Shown here: positions 59,495 to 64,000 of the stretch, piece by piece
How the letters are laid out: the number at the start of each line of letters is the position of its first letter
How positions within the stretch are numbered: the stretch's first letter is position 1
Assembly: GCA_019419455.1 (NCBI GenBank)
Contig: DXZW01000013.1
Location: 1 to 64,000, forward strand
Length of the DNA stretch: 64,000 nucleotides
Direction: 5' to 3'
Source of the DNA: Collinsella sp.
GTDB taxonomy: Bacteria; Actinomycetota; Coriobacteriia; Coriobacteriales; Coriobacteriaceae
Notes under the pieces: model-generated
Database searches by the model: none
What the model was told of the DNA's origin: nothing
Seen by the model: the letters and a program-made list of their open reading frames with translations, nothing else
Translations under genes and position numbers: made by a program

Positions 59495-60367
59495 ATGTTC
59501 GATATGGTTTCTCGACGCGGATTCGTTTCGCTTTCTGCTGTCGCCGCTGCCGGCCTTGGTCTTGCCGGCTGTTCGGGCAGCAAGACGTCCGAGCCGGCCG
59601 GATCCGATGCCGGTTCTGCTAAGGCATCTTCCAAGAAAGCTGTCGAGCTGCAGGTCTTTGCCGCCAACTCGCTCGAGAAGGCCCTGCCCGAGGTTCAGGA
59701 GCTCTACACCGAGCAGACCGGCACCACCTTTGCCGACACGCAGTTTAAGGCGTCTGGCGACCTTGTCGAGCAGATGCGCGCCGGTGCCGCCGTCGACGTG
59801 CTCATCACGGCTTCCAAGGGCACCATGGACGACGCCGAGGCCGCCGAGCTCGTCGACGCCGACACGCGTGAGGACATGTTCGTCAACGACCTTGTGATCA
59901 TTCGCGCCGAGGGCTCCGATACCAAGGTCGAGGCCATCGCCGGCGTCGCGAATCTGGACGGCAAGATCGCCATCGGCGACGCCAAGACCGTTCCCGCCGG
60001 AAAGTACGCCAACCAGGCTCTGGCCTCCGTGGGCCTCTACACCGGCACCGAGGGCGACGACGGTGAGTATGCTCCCGAGATTGCCGACAAGGTCGCACTG
60101 GCCGATAAAGTTGGTACCGCCGCCGCCTATGTGTCCACAGGCGACTGCGTGGCTGGATTTGTCTACAGCTCCGATATCTTCCGCTACGACGGCATCGAGG
60201 AGGCCTTCGTGTGTCCCGAGGACTCGCACAAGCCCATCGTGTATCCGGGCGCTGTCGCCGAGAGCTCCGAGCATGCCGACGAAGCCAAGGCGTTCATCGA
60301 CTTCTGTCTGACCAACAAGAAGGCTCAGAAGATTTGGGCTAAGTACGGCTTTGAGCTTTCCGCGTAG
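59495..60367 (+). CDS. modA: Molybdate ABC transporter substrate-binding protein ModA
   Basis: Extracytoplasmic molybdate- or tungstate-binding protein. The signal region combines a twin-arginine motif SRRGF (residues 6-10) with a lipobox LAGC (Cys26), so a Tat-exported lipoprotein is likely. The binding domain begins VELQVFAANSLEKALPEV, with FKASGDLVEQMRAGAAVDVLITAS, a typical ModA part. GAAAGGG precedes ATG 59495. 290 residues. Operon with modB and modC. Confidence 0.93.
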   Translation: MFDMVSRRGFVSLSAVAAAGLGLAGCSGSKTSEPAGSDAGSAKASSKKAVELQVFAANSLEKALPEVQELYTEQTGTTFADTQFKASGDLVEQMRAGAAVDVLITASKGTMDDAEAAELVDADTREDMFVNDLVIIRAEGSDTKVEAIAGVANLDGKIAIGDAKTVPAGKYANQALASVGLYTGTEGDDGEYAPEIADKVALADKVGTAAAYVSTGDCVAGFVYSSDIFRYDGIEEAFVCPEDSHKPIVYPGAVAESSEHADEAKAFIDFCLTNKKAQKIWAKYGFELSA

Positions 60368-60435
60368 TGCGGCTTGGCGCGATAATTCCATCGTTTTGTG
60401 GTTCACTCCGTCCTCGTATTCGCTTGGAGCTTTTC

Positions 60436-61878
60436 GTGCTTAATAGATTCCGCATGCTTGTCGACTGTGCTTTGATCTTCGCGCTTTGCTGGGTGCCGGG
60501 GTTTGCGTTTGCTGGGGACACTGAGGACGGGGCCCAGGTTGCTGCGACCGCTCATGGGCTTTCCTATGGGATCGAGGGTTTTGAGCGGTTGGCCAAGGGG
60601 ACCGCCCGTACCATGGAGGGCCAGCCTGAAGGCTACCGGTTTCCCGTTGACGAGGACGTGGACCTTGTAGTGGCGCCTGCTGCCGATCGCGTTGTGGTGT
60701 GGATATCGCCCAAGGCGGTCGAGAAGTATGGATTGGATCCGCAGGACAACGAGTGCGTATCGGGTCTCAAGGCCCTCGTCTGTAAGCTCGACGGCGCAAA
60801 CTGCATGGGGGGTGCGCAGTTAGGGGACGTGGATCTTCCTTGGTATGTCACGGCGGAAACAACGTTTGATGCCGGTGGGTATACCTATGGCTTTGACGAG
60901 CGCGGTGCGGATGGGGACCGCTATGTGGTGATTGCATCAGCCTCGGGTGATGCCAAGGGCGGCGCGCGTTGGCTTGATAGCGCTCAAATGGTAGAAGCAT
61001 CGTCTGTCGTGTTGCGGAATGAGCAGGGGCCCTTGATCTCACTGGCCTCCTTTTTAGGCGACATCGACTATCGACCGTTTTGGGTGTCCATAAAAACGAG
61101 CGGCCTTGCCCTGTTGATCTCCTTTGCGCTGGGCCTGTTCGCCGCGTGGAAGACTATGGGTACCTCGAGTCGCATCAAGGGTCTGCTCGACTCGGTCTTT
61201 ACCATCCCTATGGTGCTGCCGCCCACGGTCTGCGGCTTTCTGCTCCTCATGCTGTTTGGCCGCTCGACCGGGGTGGGCCAGTGGCTCATCGCGCACGGCG
61301 TCTCGATTGTCTTTACGTGGCCGGCGGCGGTGGTCTCTGCCGTGGTGGTGTCGTTCCCGCTCGTCTACCGTACGGCACTCGGTGCCTTTGAGAGCCTCGA
61401 CACGCAGATGCTCGATGCGGCGCGCACGCTTGGCTGGTCCGAGCGTCGCATCTTTACCAAGCTTATGATGCCGCTTGGCTGGCCCTCGATTGCCGCCGGC
61501 ACGGTGCTCGCCTTTGCCCGCGCGATGGGTGAGTTCGGCTGCACCCTGTTCTTTGCGGGCAACTACGCCGGTATTACGCAGACCATCCCCATCGCCATCT
61601 ACTTTGAGTGGATGGGCGGCAATACGTCGGTGGCCCTCTTTTGGGTCGTGGTCGTAATAGCGTTCAGCTTCCTAGTCATCCTGTTCATCAACATGTACAC
61701 CGCTCATTCGCAAAAGTATAGCGAGCGTGGTCTCTCCCGTGCGGAGCGCAAACAGGCCAAAGATCTCGCCGGACAGGGCGATTCGCTCGACCCGGCGGGC
61801 GGCGATGCCTTGCGTATCGATCGCGAGGCGCTGGCCGAGCTCATGCGCGATGATACGGCGCCGCAGGGAGGTCGATAG
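60436..61878 (+). CDS. modB: Molybdate ABC transporter permease ModB with an N-terminal extracytoplasmic domain
   Basis: The C-terminal half (about residues 210-440) is a ModB permease with five or six membrane segments, PPTVCGFLLLMLFG, and the ABC-contact EAA loop (LDAARTLGWSERRIFTKLMMP). Unusually, it is preceded by a cleavable-type signal (MLVDCALIFALCWVPGFAFA) and a soluble domain of about 185 residues containing three Cys, with no recognised family. Typical ModB has about 225 residues; this has 480. A Glu/Arg-rich tail follows the permease. GTG 60436 has GGAG seven bases upstream; the frame is open from GTG 60367, which overlaps modA. Confidence 0.85.
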   Translation: MLNRFRMLVDCALIFALCWVPGFAFAGDTEDGAQVAATAHGLSYGIEGFERLAKGTARTMEGQPEGYRFPVDEDVDLVVAPAADRVVVWISPKAVEKYGLDPQDNECVSGLKALVCKLDGANCMGGAQLGDVDLPWYVTAETTFDAGGYTYGFDERGADGDRYVVIASASGDAKGGARWLDSAQMVEASSVVLRNEQGPLISLASFLGDIDYRPFWVSIKTSGLALLISFALGLFAAWKTMGTSSRIKGLLDSVFTIPMVLPPTVCGFLLLMLFGRSTGVGQWLIAHGVSIVFTWPAAVVSAVVVSFPLVYRTALGAFESLDTQMLDAARTLGWSERRIFTKLMMPLGWPSIAAGTVLAFARAMGEFGCTLFFAGNYAGITQTIPIAIYFEWMGGNTSVALFWVVVVIAFSFLVILFINMYTAHSQKYSERGLSRAERKQAKDLAGQGDSLDPAGGDALRIDREALAELMRDDTAPQGGR

Positions 61879-61881
61879 GCC

Positions 61882-62952
61882 ATGTCGCTCGTTCTGGATA
61901 TCAAAAAGCACTACCCCGGGTTTATGCTCGACATGCAGCTTGAGGCCGGCGAGGAGCGTGTGGCGCTGCTGGGTGCCTCGGGTTGCGGCAAGAGTTGCAC
62001 GCTGCGCTGCATTGCCGGTGTGGAGACGCCCGACGAGGGCAAGATCGTCGTCAACGGCGTGACCTTTTTTGACTCGGCGGCGGGCATCAACCTGTCGCCC
62101 CAGGAGCGAAAATGCGCTCTGCTGTTCCAAAACTATCAGCTGTTTCCCAACATGACGGTGGCCGATAACGTATGTGCCGGTGTAAAGGATGCGGGAGACG
62201 CCGCAGCGCGAAAAAAACTTGCCGAGCGCTATCTGGGCATTTTCGGCCTGGCCGATTTTGCCGACCGCTACCCCGCGCGACTCTCGGGCGGTCAGCAGCA
62301 ACGTGTGGCGCTTGCGCGTATGGTGGCGGCGCATCCGGGCATCTTTATGTTCGACGAGCCCATGAGCGCGCTCGATTCCTATCTTAAGAGCGCGCTCGAG
62401 CAGAACATGCTCGACCTGTTCGATGTGTGCAACCGCACCGTCCTCTACGTGAGCCACGACATCGACGAAGCGTGCCGCCTGTGCCAGCGTATCTGCGTGA
62501 TGCACGACGGGCATGTTGAGGAGATCGGCTCCGTCGAGGACGTGGTCCGCCGCCCGCAGACGCTGGCGGCGCTTCGCCTGACGGGCTGCAAGAACACAAG
62601 CCGGGCGCGCAAGATCGGCGACGAAGAAGTTGAGGCCCTCGACTGGGGCATGAGCTTTAACGTGGGTCGCGAGGTTTCCGATAATGTGGCGTACCTGGGC
62701 ATTCGCGCAAGCTACTTCCATGTTGACAATCGCGCGGAGCGGGGTCGCAACAGTTACGACTTGCATGTGGCCCGTGTGAGCGATTCGCGCTTTGAGCGGC
62801 TGGTGTTGCTGGACGTGCCGCGCGTCGATGCGCCCACGCGTCTGCAGTGGAAGGTCAACAAAGTGGGCGTGCCTGTCGACGAGCTGCCGCAAGCAGGCGA
62901 GAACCTGCGCATGCACTTCGATGCGAGTAGGATCTATTTGGTTTGTCGATAG
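61882..62952 (+). CDS. modC: Molybdate ABC transporter ATP-binding protein ModC
   Basis: ATPase of the molybdate importer. Walker A GASGCGKSCT, Q-loop LLFQNYQLFP, signature LSGGQQQRVALARM and Walker B IFMFDEPMSALD are intact, with the switch His in VSHDIDEA. The C-terminal 120 residues form a probable MOP/TOBE-type regulatory domain. 356 residues. It begins three bases after modB, with GGGAGG upstream. Confidence 0.93.
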   Translation: MSLVLDIKKHYPGFMLDMQLEAGEERVALLGASGCGKSCTLRCIAGVETPDEGKIVVNGVTFFDSAAGINLSPQERKCALLFQNYQLFPNMTVADNVCAGVKDAGDAAARKKLAERYLGIFGLADFADRYPARLSGGQQQRVALARMVAAHPGIFMFDEPMSALDSYLKSALEQNMLDLFDVCNRTVLYVSHDIDEACRLCQRICVMHDGHVEEIGSVEDVVRRPQTLAALRLTGCKNTSRARKIGDEEVEALDWGMSFNVGREVSDNVAYLGIRASYFHVDNRAERGRNSYDLHVARVSDSRFERLVLLDVPRVDAPTRLQWKVNKVGVPVDELPQAGENLRMHFDASRIYLVCR

Positions 62953-62963
62953 CGCCGGGTAAT

Positions 62964-62994
62964 GCCGTCGGGGATATAGGCCTCGGCGGCTTTG
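62964..62994 (+). terminator. Weak terminator-like hairpin after modC
   Basis: GCCGTCG and CGGCGGC can pair (one G-U) around an AT-containing loop; only TTTGT follows. The rest of 62995-63085 is AT-rich with no supported feature. Confidence 0.4.
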
Positions 62995-63085
62995 TCTTGC
63001 CGTTCGCCGAATGAAGGATGACAAACTCTTATCAATAAAGATAATAATTTATTAAACTACGGCACGCGACGCTGTCGTACGAATG

Positions 63086-63117
63086 TCAACGGTGTTCGCA
63101 TGGTCGACGACCGTTGA
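63086..63117 (+). promoter_or_regulatory. Inverted repeat upstream of the leader ORF
   Basis: TCAACGGT (63086-63093) and ACCGTTGA (63110-63117) are perfect complements separated by 16 bases, a plausible dimeric-regulator site. A second short palindrome GTTGACCTCAAC follows at about 63122. The protein that binds is unknown. Confidence 0.45.
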
Positions 63118-63153
63118 TATAGTTGACCTCAACTTGTAAAGGAGGGTGCGCAC

Positions 63154-63222
63154 ATGCCGCAGACGACATACATTCGCCGCGTTGCCGCGCGCGCCCTGTA
63201 TATGGCTCGGAGTCGCATATGA
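63154..63222 (+). CDS. Short leader ORF (22 residues)
   Basis: AAAGGAGGG lies about nine bases before ATG 63154, one of the best ribosome binding sites in the window. The peptide starts MPQTTYIRRVAARALYMA and is basic, with five Arg. It ends 159 bases before the dehydratase gene; in between, GGTTCCC (63283-63289) and GGTTC (63362-63366) can each pair with the GGGAACC that contains part of the downstream ribosome binding site. A regulatory leader peptide is inferred; it is not a recognised protein. Confidence 0.45.
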   Translation: MPQTTYIRRVAARALYMARSRI

Positions 63223-63381
63223 GCAGGTATGTTCACGGCTCCGGGAGAGACGACGTACAACTAAATAATCGACCGCAAAGCAGGTTCCCTAAAATTCCGG
63301 GTTTGAGCACGGCCGGGCAATCGCCGCTCGTCGTGCATCGATACCGCTGTTATCCGTTTTTGGTTCGAGAGGGGAACCGTT

Positions 63382-64000
63382 ATGGCTGAAGAATTCGATT
63401 TCCATCCGATGTGGGAGAGCCTCGGCATGAATCTTGCCGACCACGACATGCTGCTGGGCGCCGTGGGCCAGATGTACGGCGATATGTTCCTTACGCAGAA
63501 CAATCGCCCCAAGTCCACGTCCTACCTGGACTTTGTGGCCACCAACATTCACAGCGGCCGTATTAAGGAGATGCTCGACAAGAAGGAGGCCGGCGAGGCC
63601 ACCAAGATCGTCGGTTCGTTCTGCGTGTACGTGCCCGAGGAGATCGTACTTGCCTGTGACGGCATCCCCGTGGGCCTGTGCTCGGGTGCCGATTGGGCAA
63701 CCGATAAGGTCGAGGAGCACCTGCCGCGCAACACCTGTCCGCTTATCAAGAGCTTTGCCGGCTTTAAGCTGGGCGAGGTCTGCCCCTACATCGAGTCGAG
63801 CGACCTGGTGGTGGGTGAGAACACCTGCGACGGCAAGAAAAAGGCCTACGAGTTCTTTGCCACGCAAAAGAACATGTACGTCATGGATATTCCCAACGTA
63901 CACGACGAGTCGACGCTCGTGACCTGGAAGGCCGAGGTCAAGAAGCTCGCCGCCAAGATCGAGGAAGAGTGCGGCGTCAAGATTACGCCCGAGCGTCTGA
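63382..64000 (+). CDS. 2-hydroxyacyl-CoA dehydratase family protein (HgdB-like), partial
   Basis: The first 206 residues of a protein that continues beyond the window. VGSFCVYVPEEIVLACDGIPVGLC and ENTCDGKKKAYEFFA are typical of the 2-hydroxyacyl-CoA dehydratase (BcrC/BadD/HgdB) superfamily, including double-cubane cluster proteins; Cys residues in these segments would ligate the iron-sulfur cluster. GAGAGGGG lies upstream of ATG 63382. These enzymes work in strict anaerobes with an ATP-dependent activator, which would be expected downstream. Confidence 0.85.
   Translation, partial: MAEEFDFHPMWESLGMNLADHDMLLGAVGQMYGDMFLTQNNRPKSTSYLDFVATNIHSGRIKEMLDKKEAGEATKIVGSFCVYVPEEIVLACDGIPVGLCSGADWATDKVEEHLPRNTCPLIKSFAGFKLGEVCPYIESSDLVVGENTCDGKKKAYEFFATQKNMYVMDIPNVHDESTLVTWKAEVKKLAAKIEEECGVKITPERL

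Noticed and set aside
63123..63389. 88-codon frame overlapping the leader ORF and the start of the dehydratase gene
   Set aside because: No ribosome binding site, composition not coding-like, and it overlaps the better supported 22-codon ORF and the next gene.

Overview
The window is a gene-dense, GC-rich (by eye about 60%) stretch of a bacterial chromosome. It reads as a member of the Coriobacteriia (Actinomycetota), most likely Collinsella or a close relative. The reasons are inferential: a division and cell-wall (dcw) cluster without ftsA but followed by pgeF, yggS, sepF, yggT and divIVA, the anaerobic-type gene content (a 2-hydroxyacyl-CoA dehydratase family protein, molybdate genes), and the codon and start-codon style (frequent GTG/TTG starts, AAAGG-type ribosome binding sites). 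No tRNA, CRISPR array, transposase or prophage was seen; the RNA genes and elements are RNase P RNA and a TPP riboswitch.

Layout. 1-15.7 kb: the dcw cluster in order mraZ, rsmH, an ftsL-like gene, ftsI, murF, mraY, murD, ftsW, murG, murC, murB, ftsQ, ftsZ, headed by a promoter embedded in MraZ boxes. murE is missing from its usual place. 15.8-23.8 kb: pgeF, then a complete pstSCAB-phoU phosphate operon translationally coupled to pgeF, then yggS, sepF, yggT, divIVA. The phosphate operon therefore interrupts what is normally a continuous division block. 23.9-26.5 kb (minus strand): nitroreductase, and a second phosphate system (DUF47 protein plus Pit transporter). 26.6-30 kb: a hypothetical protein, a BI-1 family membrane protein, a TIGR02452/PARG-like protein with an altered catalytic motif, and an SGNH hydrolase. 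29.9-32.4 kb: thiD and thiC with a TPP riboswitch. 32.4-39.4 kb: a small membrane protein, yaaA, an M18 aminopeptidase, polA and a Cof-type HAD phosphatase. 39.5-43.1 kb: an arginine unit (leader peptide, argG, a 56-residue protein, argH). 43.4-50.1 kb: ndk, rpiB, a cysteine desulfidase-like gene, a HAD hydrolase, ribosomal protein S1, rnpB and yigZ. 50.2-57.3 kb: a redox-disulfide family protein, O-acetylhomoserine sulfhydrylase, an MFS exporter, xpt, a stand-alone RF-1 domain protein, a diacylglycerol kinase-like protein and a ClC channel. 57.5-63 kb: a molybdenum block (moeA, mogA/moaB, modA, modB, modC). The window ends inside a 2-hydroxyacyl-CoA dehydratase family gene that has its own short leader ORF.

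The most interesting items are not ordinary genes. First, argG is preceded by a 24-codon ORF ending in an Arg-rich stretch, followed by two mutually exclusive hairpins; this looks like ribosome-mediated arginine attenuation. Second, two intergenic elements (46.2 kb and 49.3 kb) share a conserved core inside a long stem whose two arms differ completely in sequence yet stay paired, and they carry a compensatory base-pair change. Third, yggT has no ATG, GTG or TTG that could start the full protein and appears to begin at AUC, in the same frame as sepF. Fourth, gene 3' ends are studded with several families of long perfect or near-perfect inverted repeats, one of which mirrors the last codons of the neighbouring gene.
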